A stretch of 64,000 bases of DNA from Himantopus leucocephalus (taxonomy: Eukaryota > Chordata > Aves > Charadriiformes > Recurvirostridae). The position numbers were made by a program, and so were the translations under genes. Positions 37,736 to 50,500 of the stretch are shown here, in pieces. The notes below the pieces were generated by a model. It was not told where the DNA came from and did no database searches. It was given only the letters and a program-made list of their open reading frames with translations. The stretch is from the NCBI GenBank assembly GCA_003993805.1, contig RSEF01000001.1:78479424-78543423 (forward strand), written 5' to 3'. Positions within the stretch are counted from its first letter, which is position 1. Each line of letters opens with the position of its first letter.

Positions 37736-38508
37736 CATTTCTTCAAGCGCTACACAGTAAACTGGTATCTATAATGCTTTAGTTTTGTCAATGTTATACA
37801 CGGTAAAAAAAGCCATGGCATTTTTACAGTTTTCTAGTTCTACTGGCAATGTATAGAGAGTAAATCCTGCAAGAGTTCAATTAAAAAATATAAGTGGTAG
37901 GGGAGAAATACTAAAGAAAGGAAATGCACTCCTTGTAAATTGGCAGAAGGCTGAATCAACTTCAGACCAAAGGAAGGTCTAAAGTTCTCAAGAGATCATA
38001 GTCAGCCATAGCCTTTTTCTCTCTAGAACCTCTAGTATGTGAAAAGGTATTGCTGTCTTTAATTACTAAAAAAAAAAAAAACCCAAAACCAACAACTTAT
38101 TTTTAAAAGAATTCTAAACACCAAATATTTGAGGATATTTTATGTAATTAATTCCTGCTTTAGTTCTGTTCAAGACAAGTAATGTGGAATTAGTAACCTC
38201 AATATATTTTTATATTTATTTGTATTAATGACAGGTGGTAACCTTCTCAGTACAATCTGGATATAGACCTTAAGCTTAAAAACAGAAAGTTCATCTTGGT
38301 ACAATTTTTCTTTTTCAGGAATGAAATGGATGAGTTAGAGAAATGGTTTTATCAGTACATAGACATGCTGTAGCACACTAAAAGGAACATTTATCAGTAC
38401 AGAAACATGGAGAATATTTATAGGAGAGCTTCCACTTGTTCAGAGAATGTATTTTAAGGTTTAATGAAGTGATATAACTAACTATGCAGGAAACCCACGG
38501 ATGTGTAT

Positions 38509-38529
38509 ATATTTATTTATTTATTTATT
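38509..38529. repeat. (ATTT)n microsatellite
   Basis: Four to five units of ATTT follow GTGTATAT and end in ATTGATATT. A short (TA) run also lies at 38673-38685. Confidence 0.85.
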
Positions 38530-39215
38530 GATATTTTACTTCCTTTGGGATCCAAATTTTCTTTTTCTTGAGTTCCCCAAAGTATTTCTGAGATTATTCA
38601 TGTAGAGATTTTTTTCATATGGTAATATTTAAAGATCTAAATTTATTATCAATAAGATTTAGTAGTTTGAACTATATATATATATTTTTTTAGAAAAGCT
38701 ATTTGCAGAAGTACTCAGTCCACAGGTGTCAGATTATGCAGCCTCCCACACAGTGACTATTTTTAGGAGGAACATGGCTGTCTGCCAGCTCTCAAAGAGA
38801 TGGGTAGGAGACAATAGTGGGGATAAATTCACAGTATCATAAAAAAATCAGAAAGTTTTTGAATCATTTGTGTTCAGGTTTCCTCAGAAGTTTCTTTACA
38901 GTGCTTCTACGCTCATGAAGTTCAGACAAACCAATGATTTGCCTCAAAATGAGTCTTAGATACCAAATTCGTCACGGTTTTCAACAAGGCACGTTTTGTG
39001 GAAGATAATTGGGCTTCAACAAAAAATATGCTATTCTTAGGAAACTATTGGTCGGTAGCGATTTCAACGTAGCCAGACTAATGCATAGTGTGTTTGAATT
39101 TTGTATGAGCAGATATGATTTTCTACATACTCACTGGCATGAAGTTTATGGTAAGGCATTTCTGATAATTGGTATGTGTCTACTGTTTGCTTTTTTTTTT
39201 CTTTGCTATCAACAG

Positions 39216-39338
39216 TGTAAAGTTGATAATGTGATTGAAGTAGCTAAGGCAATCTGCAGTGTCCTCGGTTTTGTGGAAACCAGAGACATTACTGATGCAG
39301 TCAAGAAACTCCATGCAGTGCCATTGGTGAAAGCACAG
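39216..39338 (+). CDS. PIK3C2G: PIK3C2G exon: conserved linker with the CSVLG/VETR motif
   Basis: This 123-nt exon is exactly 41 codons, phase 0 on both sides. It reads CKVDNVIEVAKAICSVLGF, then VETRDITDAVKKLH. Human PIK3C2G has EEVKKICSVLGCVETKQITDAVNEL here, a very close match. The acceptor is ATCAACAG and the donor is GTAAAA at 39339. Because it is symmetric, skipping it would keep the frame but delete 41 residues of linker. An ATG upstream at 39009 is in frame with this exon, but the sequence before 39216 is intron with no similarity to the family. Confidence 0.95.
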
Positions 39339-39869
39339 GTAAAAGATGCAAGTTGATGTCCTATTTTTCTCTTTAAAACTGGAGCTTGAATGGGTTTCAC
39401 TAATTTTCTGATTGATCAAGGCTGTTCTACTGTCTTACTACTTATTTTCCCTCTGACATGAATTAGGTAGAGGCACTAGAACAAAAGAAAAGATTGTTGA
39501 CAATGTGTGACAGAGGAGCAACCAACAGAGGACTTGTCCTGTGTTTAACTGTGACAGATGTGAAAGACTGATATTCTTTCTTACTCCCACCAAACATTCA
39601 AATCTCTGCTTTGCCACATCACCTATTTACCAAATTGTGAGATTTCAAAGTATTTGATTTTCATATATTTAGCATAGCTTGTTAACAATAAGAAAGCATT
39701 CTCTCTGTAAATGTCACTTAAATTATGAGTTTTTCAGATAGAAATGTCTCTGCTATTTATGCAGAGAAGGACCAGCGTCATATAGTCCTGATTTTAGCTG
39801 GACTACTCACTCTTAAAACAATGAAGTCGGTTTTCTGGTGGTTACTGTATAATTGTGAACTGGGACTTT

Positions 39870-40032
39870 AGACGGCAGTATCTGTCCTCAGTTTTGTCAT
39901 CAGCTGCTTTGGTATGACCTTGGACAAGTCACTGTGACCTGATTTACAGGAGTTCTGAGCACCCAAAAATCCTTTTGAAGTCAGCATCTTGGAAATACAA
40001 GTGCTCAGCAAATTTGAAAATCCAAGCCATTA
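39870..40032 (+). repeat. Ancient MIR-related SINE trace
   Basis: TATGACCTTGGACAAGTCAC is the typical MIR 'tgaccttgggcaagtcac' word. It is followed by AGTTCTGAGCACCC, TTTTGAAGTCAGC and AAGTGCTCAGCAAATTTGAA, a tail I recall from old sauropsid repeats ('gctgagcaccc ... ttgaaaatc'). It is an old copy with many changes. Confidence 0.5.
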
Positions 40033-42164
40033 ATCACTTGAATTTAGTCTGGTATAACCTTAAAACATGTTAATTCTTTCCCACCTTAATGAAATTTCCT
40101 CTTCACACTTTTTAAAAAAGTTTAAGAAGTTACCAAGGAATTTTTTTCTTTCCTTGTATGGTCTCTGTCTTGTCATTCTTTCTCACAGCAAATATTGTTT
40201 AGAGAAACATGCCAAACTGGGCAGGATGCTTGCATTCTCAGACCTTTACTTGTTTACAAAAACTTTTATTCTTTCTCTTTATTATTTTTTTAAACCGATG
40301 GATTGTGATATGTGTAACACCTAGGACAGGAAAGTAAACAATGGGGTAACGTGTTAACTGAATTAACTAGTGAGTGTCTAGCTACATAAGTGGAATATAT
40401 TTAATTATGCCTAATAGGCAGTTTGAGGTCCCAAACATAAGACTGGGGAAAGCTAGCGTAATTCTTCTTACATTTCTTGTGTCATATGAGTGATATATAG
40501 CAAATTAATTGTATACGGTCTTCCATATACACAGCTTCAATCTCTCAAATACTTATTATCTTACAGGGGGCATGCTTCTTCCTGAGAGGTGAAAAGACTT
40601 ACCAAAGGGCAGAAATTATGTTAGTTGAAGAGGATCTAGTGATGCTCAGAAAACTTCCTTTCTTAACTGTCTTCATTCCTAGCCTTTGTTTATTCTTCTT
40701 AGATGGCAGTGGAGGGCGGGAAGGGAACAGCTTCCAACAGGTAAAGTACAAGACCCAAGCAAATAAACTCTATAATATCAGTGTAGCTCTCTGCAGGTCT
40801 GGGTTTTAAGTAAATCCCTGCACTGTGTTTCTGGAACAGAGGACACTAGAGATCACAGAACAGACATTGCTGCGTGGCCCTGGGCAGAACCAGCTGTGGC
40901 CTTCTGGAACTAGTTATACGGGTGCTGTCTCTCTGAAGGTTGGCAAGTATTGTTAAGGACCAAGCTGCAAGAAACAACAGCTTTAGGGGTTTTTTTTTTG
41001 TTGCTCGGAGTTGACCGGCTGATTAACTTAAGCACCATCTCTTGCCTCCCTTCTAGGTCGTGACTCACTGTAAATCTTGTTTCTATAGCATCCTAAATCT
41101 TTTCGTGTCCACTTCAGCATCAATTATTAGAAGTCACTGTTCTGGGTAAATTCCAGCATAAATGGGTCTGTGACAGTACACATTTTATCTGGTGTGTTGT
41201 TGATTTAAATGGAAATAAGAATATCTCATTTAAGAAAAGTTCTTCCTGTATATTAGAGGGCAAATACAATAGAGAAGGAGATATAAGAAGTAGCAAGGGA
41301 TTCACATGATCTGCTTTTCAGTTAAACCCCAGGTTGTCCTGAGAGGTGGCAGGCAGATCAGTATCTTACCCTTGAGAAAAGTATTTTGTCAACCCAGAAT
41401 CTTTCTTAAAAGAGAGATAAAGAGCTTGATCCAGTAAAAAGATAGAGAGGACAAGTAACAGAACATGTTCTCCTTTAGGAAGAAATTAGAGCAAAAGAAA
41501 TGTATTGGGACTAATTTGTTAAAAGGATTTCTTTTGGAGTAAAGAGAACTTTAGTGTATTTTCTCTTTGAGTGTTCAGGTCAGCTCCATGAACCCGATGT
41601 GTAAACTGCCTCCTATGGCTGGCTTATATTTACTGAGTACCCCTGAGTGCATTTTCAGCCCTGCCCTCTCTGAATTTCAGCAGAGAGACAGAAATAGTAG
41701 TTGAAGAGCCAAATCAGTTCCTATTAGTGTGGCCTGTCCTGAGCAATCAGAAAACCCCACATGTCATGCCATGAAGAATAAGATAATGGGATAAACAACA
41801 GAGAGTACAGGTCATCTTTTTCAAGTCTAAGGTTTCTGTTGATGTTCATGTTTGCTTTTGCTTTTCTGAGTCACTGTCATGCAAATAGTTTTTATTTTAG
41901 AGATGAAGTGATTGTTACTAGGCAAATAATTGAATTATGGGCTGATCTATCCTGTTGTAAAAGCAAATGAGCAAATAAAACCCCCAAAACAAAAAACCCT
42001 GCTCCAAGTGTTCCTAGCTTGCCATCTCTCATTCTCAGCATGTGTCCGACTTCCAACTTCACTGTATAGACAGTCTCCAATACATACAGTTTCTGCTGCA
42101 CCAACTTCCATGTACTTTCTTGCACAGAGGGAGTAATACACTTTCCTTTTTCTGTTTTACCTAT

Positions 42165-42262
42165 TTAAATTATAAGCTCTTCAGGGCAAGGAACGCCTCT
42201 CCTTATCCATATGTACAGTCTCCAGCACAGAAGAGTGCTGGTCGTGGCTGTAATCTCCAGAG
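42165..42262 (+). repeat. Possible L2/MIR 3'-end trace
   Basis: AATTATAAGCTCTTCAGGGC and AAGGAACGCCTCTCC, then GTACAGTCTCCAGCACAG, follow the common 3' end of L2/MIR repeats ('tgtaagctccttgagggcagggac ... cagcgcctagcacag'). A GAT/GGT-rich simple stretch follows at 42276-42306. Confidence 0.45.
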
Positions 42263-44539
42263 GCTGAAAATGATAAGTGGTGGTGATGGTGATGATAATG
42301 ATGGTGTTTGCTCATCTGTAATGAACGAAATGATACTGTTCCTGAATACCCTCTTCTGAATGTTAAAAAGATGCTGTCCTGATTGAATATTTTATCACTA
42401 GTCTTAAAATATTTTTCAGTCTTAATATTCACATAAGAAGCTGCTTGTCTCCACATTTCTCTTGGTGAATACTGACTAGTTTGTTACTCATTTTTTAAAG
42501 TTTTTAAGTTATTGAAGTTTTGTTCCGTTAACATTCCCTTTCAGGCTTGGTTAGCTGAACTAGTTGTGTCCCTTGAAGACTTCCTGTAAAGGCTGTCTGT
42601 GACCTTGACTGACACCCCTCTGCCCCTTACCCTCCTTGGTGAAGAAGATCTGACTGACAACTAACTTCAAACAAACAGAGGGAAAAAAAAATAAGTTAAA
42701 AAAAAAAAAAGTGGGGGAAAAAAAATAAAGCAAAACTGTTCCTGCAGCAGCAAACACCATCGCTCCTGTTGCTTTTTACTCCTTTGAGAAATAAGTGCTG
42801 GGACAGTTGATTAGACTTCAGTAATCTAGAAAAATTTCAGGTTTGATTTTATGAAGAGCTTCATCTTTCTCAGAAGCAACTGAACTATAAATGTCATAAA
42901 AGCAGTAAAATATATTTCTGCATGTTCTGTAACTTGAACACTGTTCCATTTTATGAAAATAGAGATTGCACATTAAATGCAACTACCTCATGTATAGCAT
43001 AAAATAAAAATACAACAAATCAGATTTTATCTATATTTATCAATATTTAAACAAAGACAGTGGATCATCTCTCCTGTCTCTATCGACATATGTAGCCAAA
43101 ATTAGTACTCGGCAGTTGGATGTTTAATGGAATACCAACTCCTCCAAACCTTTTCTGAGTTAAAGCCATACTGAATTATGGGGACATTTCATGTGAATTC
43201 TGGGTACTGACAAAATTATTAAGTACTGCAATATTAGCATATCTTGTCAGTCTGCTTGAATTGTTTCTATAATGTTCATTAGCACAGTATCCCCAAGACT
43301 TTTTCTTCGGTAGAAGAGAGGCTTTTTTTCAGACAAGCAGGTAACTTGCACTACAAGTAAAGTGAAATTTTTGAGGCTACCTGTTACATCTCAAGTGCTG
43401 CAGCATTACGCATCGGGTAAAGGACAAATGCCAGAAAAAAAGTTCTAATTGCTTTTTCACCATGGTTTCCTGATGCTTTAGTGTAATGTATTCCACACAA
43501 AGCCACTCCATACCTTTTAATGCATCCCTTTGGCAAGCTCCATGTGCGCATGCCTCAGGGGAACTACTGCTTACTCCTTCCAATGTGAATTCCGTAGGGT
43601 GTCAGTATATGTTTGTGTATACATATCTGTACATGTATGCTTGCATACTTTAAACAAAAAATCTCAATGTGCTTCTATTTAAGTCTGGTTTTATGGGGGG
43701 GAAAAAAAAGAAAAACAAATATTTATTTCTAATCTTCTGTGTTTAATTAAACTGTACTTATTAGCTCTTTACTGCTTTCTCACTGCCAGTACTAGGCATT
43801 CCTGTACCATGGTTAAGAGATTATGAAAGCAACTGGCACCAGTGATAGCTTCTTCTTAACTGATTGCGTCTCTTTATAAATGTGATTCATTCAGTCTCTA
43901 ACCAACCTAACCCTGGGATTTTAAAATCTGTTCAGGGCAAACTCTAGGCCTGCTGCACAATTAATGTTTTTCATCTCTGTTTTTTTCCCTTCCTTTTTTA
44001 CGGCAGCTCACAAAAAGTCCTAGGAGATCGAATCCTGCCAGAATGGGCACTAATCCACTATATATTAAATGGGCTACACTGTGTTGAAATTATAAGCGCT
44101 GTTCCAAAAGGTTGTTTACTTTCCAAAATTTGAGAGAATTGAACAAAGGTCTCTGTTCCCATTTGTCTCACTGCATTATAAAGATTGTGAAAACATATTT
44201 CTCAGCCTGGAGGTTGCTTTCCTCCCCTCAAGTACGCATTTGACTTCTCTTCATATTTACCATGCAAATGCTGGCAGCTCCAAGCTGGGTACCAGAGGGA
44301 GAACGTACATCCAGCATTTTACTACTTATGTCACCTCTGCATCTCGCTGAATGCCTGTGTACTAACATGAAGCATTCTCAACCCGCTGCAAAGGGATTAA
44401 TGACTGTAAAGGATAGTAAACCTTTCACGGACATGGGTTGAAACAGGGCAAGCCACGGGCAATATTGAAACACAGAATTAATTCAGGTGCAAATCTTGAC
44501 CAGACACTAATTTATTTCTGTCACCTTGGTACATACGAG

Positions 44540-44740
44540 TCTGATGTCAGAGCCAGGCGAAGACAGGGGCAGACTGAGCAGCCAGCAGGGAAAACTGGTG
44601 GCCCGTGCTTGCCTTTGAGCTGTGGCCGGGTCCCACCTGCAGCCCCCAGGGCTACGGGTGCCACCTGTCCTGCCAGGAGACGTGCTGAGCTATCTGCCCT
44701 GACGGCGATTTTTCATGTGCAGACGAGGAGGCACAGGCAG
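44540..44740. other. Local GC-rich patch of unknown nature
   Basis: About 200 bp are strongly GC-enriched compared with AT-rich intron on both sides (GGCCGGGTCCCACC, CAGCCCCCAGGGC, CCTGCCAGGAGACG), with several CpGs. A 105-codon open frame crosses it (44438-44755), but its residues match no family I know. It could be a regulatory element, an unrecognised repeat or part of a noncoding transcript. Confidence 0.4.
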
Positions 44741-45377
44741 TGTCGCAATATTTAATTTTGTCCAGTGTCAGAAAAGGCTGGAGCAAGGTCTGATTGATGG
44801 CAATTATTGTACTTGGGGATTTAATAGAGCAGCTTTAAAAAAGAAAAAAAGAAAAAGAAAAAAAAAGTTTAATTAGGCTGGTCTGTTCAGTCTAAGTAAC
44901 TGGCCTGACCTTTCAGCAGTCGTAAGCACCTAGCAGTTCCTGCTGACAGCAGTGGATTATGAGAGGTGGGAATCCAGATACTGAATTAATGTCAGGCATT
45001 GAGAGCTGTGTTTAGGCACCAAGGGCGTAAACACCTCCTAAATCCCTGCACCTAATATTTCCTGTTGGCTGTCTGCGGTTAGCTGCCCACTCAAAGGCCT
45101 TTGAAGAGTACAGCTATTTTTGCTGACTTAGCACAGGGATGTAGGTGAAATGTGGGCCACTTGAGTGGAGACTTGGTGCTCCTCAGCTTTGAAAGGATGC
45201 TGAGGCTCTGCCTGCTCAGCGTGGTTGTGGGATTCACGTATGAATACATAAGGCATGCAAAGGGATGGAGAGGGTATTCTTATTTCTGTTATACCAAGGC
45301 AGAGGCTGAAAATGTGTATGCACCTCAAATGTTGATAAGTGCTTCTTTGTATCTTGACGTGCCTAAATAATGTCAGA

Positions 45378-45482
45378 AATCAGATCCTGAGTGACTTGCC
45401 TGAGACAGTAGAGGAAGCAGGTGGAAAAGCTGGAAAGCAGGTCCTGGTATTCTGAATCCCAGTCAAGTCTTTCTGTCATCAT
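45378..45482 (-). repeat. Ancient MIR-like SINE trace, reversed
   Basis: GAGTGACTTGCCTGAGACAG, then AGCAGGTGGAAAAGCTGGAA and CCTGGTATTCTGAATCCCAG, mirror a reversed MIR ('agtgacttgcccaaggtcac ... ggcagagctgggattcgaacc'). It lies just upstream of the 34-nt exon. Confidence 0.5.
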
Positions 45483-45612
45483 AACATCAGGATATATCCT
45501 TCCCCTTTCTCACTTTGTTTTCTATGAGTACTACTCCTAAAGCAGATATAACTGCTATCTGGTCTTTCCTGAACTAACTGATTATTTTTTCCCTCTGGTT
45601 TTGTCTTTATAG

Positions 45613-45646
45613 AATTTACTTCAAAGTGTGGAAACACCAGACAAAG
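45613..45646 (+). CDS. PIK3C2G: PIK3C2G 34-nt exon in the linker before C2
   Basis: This very short exon encodes NLLQSVETPDK plus the first base of an alanine codon. The matching human segment is ENFYQSSETSAK, which supports a true exon despite its size. The acceptor is TTTATAG at 45612 and the donor is GTAAAG at 45647. Phase 0 in and phase 1 out agree exactly with the flanking exons. Because 34 is not a multiple of three, skipping it would shift the frame. Similarity alone is weak; the phase match and conserved QSxET positions carry the call. Confidence 0.82.
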
Positions 45647-46224
45647 GTAAAGTGTTATTTTTAAAATATTTTAATTCAAGATATATCATCAGAAAACACA
45701 CATTTTGCTATTTGTTTGTATTGGAGAAATGTTATTATAGCTGGCATATTGCAGACGTTTACATATTTAGTTGTATTATAAGGTAATTATGGCAAGTTAA
45801 AATTAAAGTGATCTAAAAGTGTAATTAAAACATAGCATTTCCCAAAACTACTCTGGAGATTCAAGTATGGAAAACAACTAATAGAGTGAAAGAACTGATT
45901 ACAGTTAGTGGTGGTCATAGCAGTTGTCCTTAATCCCAACTTTTTCTGTGGAGAAAAGGGAAAATGAGGAACTTGATGAAAGCCTAAAAAATTATTTTTG
46001 TATATGGCATTTCTACTTGGCTCCAATAATTTTCCTTCTTCCTTCCTTAAGCTTTAGTTCTTTAGTCTTTTGTTGTGTAAACGGTGTGTTGTCTTAAATT
46101 ATATACTGTTGTAAGAAGAGTAGGTTAATTAACAGTAATGGACAAAATCATAGACCCTGCCTTATTTAATTCCTTAGTTAAAATTAGCTTAGACTCATTG
46201 GCTAATGCCCAGTACTGTTAGCAT

Positions 46225-46450
46225 TGCTGCGGAGCACCTCACAGACTGAGGGATGTGCAGGAGCGTGTCCTGTCACAGGTGCCTGTGTTGGGTTCCGGGA
46301 GGGGACAGCCGCATCAGGGCATGGGTCCTGCTCTACCCCTCTGTGGCTGGCCTGCTAAATGCAGCTGGGGGTGCTATGTGGATGCTTTCAAAGGGCCCTC
46401 CATCTGAACGTGGGGTGTGCTGTGGAACGGTCATCTCTCCATTTTGTTTA
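46225..46450. other. GC-richer stretch, no function recognised
   Basis: CTGCGGAGCACCTC, GGTTCCGGGAGGGGACAG and CTGTGGCTGGCCTGC make this stretch GC-richer than the surrounding intron. Overlapping open frames run through 46253-46782 on the + strand, but their codon use and residues resemble no protein family. Confidence 0.35.
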
Positions 46451-47078
46451 AGGAAAAAAGTGGCCTCTCAGTTGCTTTTTTTTTTCCCTCTCTCTTTTTT
46501 TCTTCTGCCTGCTTTTCTCAATTGCGGTGTGCTCAGCGATGCAAAAAGGTGAACCAACCACAAAGATTGCAGCACCCTTTCAAACACAGAGGTGGTGCAA
46601 AAGCAGGATTCCAAATGCCAGGCTTGTTGTTTCACCATTATTCAACTTCACGAACAGCAAACAAAGAAACAGCAATTATATTTGTAAGCTGCCAGGAAAA
46701 GCTAAGCAGCTGGAGGGCCAGGGGAGTGAGGGGAAAGAACATGCAGGTGCAGAAGGGAGGAAAAGGTAAATACAGTTTGTAGGATTCTTCTCCCTTGGAT
46801 ATAGCCGCTTATCCCATGATTATTTCTTTTAACACTCAACAGCAACTAATTCTTGATGATGAAAAGAATGAATAGTTACTAATCAACATCTAACTTAGAA
46901 ACATCTTCCTCTGCACACTGTTCAGAAAACCTGGATATAAAAAAAATCCTCTAGTAAAAGATATTTCCAAATTTGGACTTCATTGAATCAGCAGCTTCCT
47001 CAAGGAAAATCTGATTTATTGAATAACAGTAAAGGAATCAGATTTTTAACTCTCTTCTTCTCTGTACCTATTTATTTA

Positions 47079-47550
47079 GAATCATAGAATCATCTAGGTT
47101 GGAGGAGATCTTTAAGATCATTGAGTCCAACCATCAACATAACACTGCCAAAACCACCACTAAACTATGTCCCTCAGCACCATGTCTACCCGTCTTTTAA
47201 ATACCTCCAGAGATGGTGATTCTACCGCTTCCCTGGGCAGCCTGTTCTAATGCTTGACAACCCTTTGTGTGAAGAAATTTTTCCTAATATCCAATCCCCT
47301 GGCACAACTTGAGGCCATTTCCTCTTGTCCGATCTCCTGTTACTTGGGAGAAGAGACCGACCCCCACCTCGCTACAATCTNNNNNNNNNNNNNNNNNNNN
47401 NNNNNNNNNNNNNNNNNNNNNNNNNNNNNNNNNNNNNNNNNNNNNNNNNNNNNNNNNNNNNNNNNNNNNNNNNNNNNNNNTTGGCCTTCTTGGCCACCTG
47501 GGCACACTGCTGGCTCATAGTCACCTGGCTGTCAACCATTTATGCCAGGA
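47079..47550 (-). mobile_element. CR1 LINE 3' part, antisense, interrupted by an assembly gap
   Basis: ATCATAGAATCATCTAGG at 47079 is the reversed CR1 tail. It is followed by the CR1 3' region (GAGTCCAACCATCAACATAA, CCTCCAGAGATGGTGATTC, GAAATTTTTCCTAATATCC). After the gap, TTGGCCTTCTTGGCCACCTG and GGCTCATAGTCACCTGGCTG come from a more 5' part of CR1 ORF2. The missing middle is therefore CR1 as well. The subfamily differs from the copies at 10045 and 53604. Homology ends near 47550. Confidence 0.88.
47381..47480. other. Assembly gap of 100 N
   Basis: Exactly 100 N interrupt the CR1 element. A round 100 usually stands for a gap of unknown length. Open frames that cross it are meaningless. Confidence 0.98.
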
Positions 47551-50500
47551 AAGCTTCAACTGTGAAAAGTGATGCTTCTCTGTTTGTTCTCGGCACACCC
47601 TAATTTCATAACAATTGCAGAATCCTTTTGGTAGTGTAATATTAGAAACTGCAACTTACTGATTGCAGGTCAGAACTTGCCAGACCATTAGTCATTCTGT
47701 GGAGAAGCCTACATTCAAGTTGTCCAATGTAACTAAAATTCAAATTGACCTCTTACATGCAGTGATATACATTTAATGTACGTTAAAACATACTACACGC
47801 CTTACATCTGCACCTATTAAATAAACTTCTAAAAGCCAGCAAAATATTTAAAGTTAGGCTAATGAGTGTTAACAAAGTCTAGCTATCAAAGCTGGTGTTA
47901 AAGGCATGTCTAATAAAAACAAAGTGTGAGGGCAATGACCAAACCTGATCTGCTGGAACCTAGGCCTCATCCCCAAGAAGTGGACAAAGCCATTCTACAC
48001 ATCTTTTATTTTGGGGATCACGAGCTTTTCTTGGTCCTTGTCTTCTCAGTGCTCACCTTCATGATAATGCCATGGGGCCCCCATCTGTTGACCTAGGGAC
48101 ACTGAGCCTGAGAGGAATCCAGATGATATTTTCACCTGCTGAAGCTAGAAGTAAAAACCAACTCAGTGACAAGATGTGCATTCTTGCTGAAATCACCTTT
48201 GTGTTTCGTTTTCTGCCTCCTTTGCTTCCCGCCTTCTTTACTTCATTATGCTTAACTGGCTACATTTGCAGGCATGCAAAAATTTGCAAGCGTGTTACCC
48301 AAAAGTAGGGGAAAATCACCACCTTAGCTCAGTGCTGGTAAATTTTTCCAGATCTCTGGGAAGCTAAAAATCATGTGCTTTGCTTTCTCTAGCAGCACAA
48401 TTGCAAATGAAGTCAGCATTGACAACCGAGGAGAAAACAGACTGCATTTCCCATTTGTGCTGTTCTTTTCTGTCTCTTATATGTATTCATGTTTATCTTG
48501 AAGAAAGTAGGATCAAATTTGAACAGCAAGAGCAGCAGTTACTCCAACTAATAATTTCTGTTTCCTCTCCTTTTCCTCCCCCAAGTGGTAGTTATTACCC
48601 TGTGTATCATAAGAGTTTTGGTTTTCTTCATTATAGCATCTCTCTACCACAAAAGAGAAGAAGATAACAGATACTATTAAATTAAAACCTTACTTAATAA
48701 TCTGTTTAGAAACTGCGTTAATCTTTCTCTTTAATAAAAGATTATCAGAGGTTTAATATTAGTAATTCACCATGGACTAAGCAAGTCAAAGACTATATTC
48801 AAAATATCTAGCCTTTATTTAGTGTTGCAATAACTGGCTCCATTAACAGTGTTATCTCTGTAGACCAAATTATTCCATTGCTGAAAACAGAGTGTTATGC
48901 CTAAGTATGGATCATGTTCTTTTTCCACTGTATGAAGTCCTTAGAAGATTATATTCATGTTCTACTCCTCAAAGTATTTTTTTTTATTTCTTCTTAAATT
49001 TGAGGAACGATAGGTATTTCTAGACATTAGCACTGTTCTGCAGCATCAAGTGTTCCTGGAAAATAAAGAATGAGATTATTCAAGTTAGGGATTTAGCACT
49101 GGAGTTTGCTGCAATCCAGAGTATGAAAAAACAGGCTGTAAGCTGGTACAAAACTGAGTTCGTGTGTGTTTCTCAAAAGCTGATGAATGAATGTTTTTAC
49201 AATGTCTACAGCCTTGCTACTTCAGGCAGGGATTTCACCGGATCAGACATAATAAGCAGCTTTTGGAATTTGATCAGTAGTTCTCTGGGACCCATCCCAG
49301 AAAGTCTAGTATGCACCATGAACTGATGATATTGAATTAACAGTCTTTTCCAGCTGAATTGCTGGAGTTGCTATCTTTTCAAGTAAATGCAGAAATCGGA
49401 TACCTTGATGATGATGATACATTTAACAAAGTCGTCAATACATTTAAGGGCATAAAGGTTCACTAACTGTGCTTGGGATTTGATAGTTGCTTCTAGACCT
49501 GATCATAAAAATAGTCACCACAGGAATTTTCACCACCCCCCCAAAAAAAAGGTAGGAAGGGGAAAAAAATTGACGTTTTTTTGAGGACTTTCCTATATAA
49601 AATTGAAAACTCAACTTCCTTCTTTTCCTAGTACAAAGCCATTATAGTTTTATTTTGGAAAAATCACTTTTTGTTTCAGAATACAGAAGAATGTCAAGAG
49701 CTTTTTATTGATTGCATTTCATCTCCTTAAGTGTCTCCTGAATTGTTTTCAAATCTGAGCATGGCTCTTTACCTCTAAGTTGTTGCTGTGTTACATCCTG
49801 ATATGTTGTTCTGAAAGTCAGGGGTTCTAACCAAGACTAATTTTTAAATAACTACTACCCCCACCAGCCCCCAGTTCTCAAAAAAAATTAAACAGAAGTT
49901 ACCAAGGCCTTGCTACTATATAGAGCATATAGTAGCAGAGACATTTTTGATACCAGGACAGCAGGAGATTTTTAAATTTCTTTCAAGGGATGGATAATTC
50001 ATAGGATTCTTCAACTAGTAGAAGGGAACAATAAGGTAAATATTGGTGCTTGGAAACTGCACCTGATCAGTATTTGTATTACAGCCTTTTCATGTTTTGC
50101 CTTTTTCTTATTATAATAATGGTGTAATTATCGCTGCTTAGCACCTTACCTAAATCTTAAGGTTGTGTTTTGGGTTTTTTTCTGGGTGTTTTGCATATGT
50201 GTGTATGGCCTAAACTGCACTTAGGAGTTTGCTTTTTTTCCTTCTCTCTGAAAATAAGTGGGAAAGAGCAATATCAAGATCCTGTTCTCCAAAATATCTT
50301 TAAGGTGTCAAAAGGGTCTTAAGCCTTCCTTCCAAATTCTGTTCAATCAGATATTTGTCATGTTTTACCCAGAGAAAATGTGTATACAGAGTCAGAGAGG
50401 GCATGTTTATTATGTATTAAATTGACATCATCTGCAGGTGCAATAACAGCAAAGTACCTACTCTGTTGGAAGGTCTGGCACTAAAATAATATGTGAATTG

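Larger units (their letters stand above)
34319..39215 (+). other. PIK3C2G: PIK3C2G intron (4.9 kb)
   Basis: Very AT-rich with several microsatellites (35170-35290, 37710-37735, 38509-38529) and T/G-rich runs at 37430-37475. No CR1 or LTR is seen. It is the repeat-poorest of the larger introns. Confidence 0.85.
39339..45612 (+). other. PIK3C2G: PIK3C2G intron (6.3 kb)
   Basis: It holds MIR/L2-like traces (39870-40032, 42165-42262, 45378-45482), A-runs near 42687-42725 and 44840-44868, and the GC-rich patch at 44540-44740. No further exon was seen. Confidence 0.8.

Noticed and set aside
39009..39356. 115-codon + strand frame starting at 39009 as a separate gene or alternative start
   Set aside because: Only 39216-39338 matches PIK3C2G. 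The part before the acceptor is T-rich intron, and the frame just runs on into the exon.
47254..47603. Open frames crossing the N block
   Set aside because: The N bases hide all stops, so these frames have no meaning.
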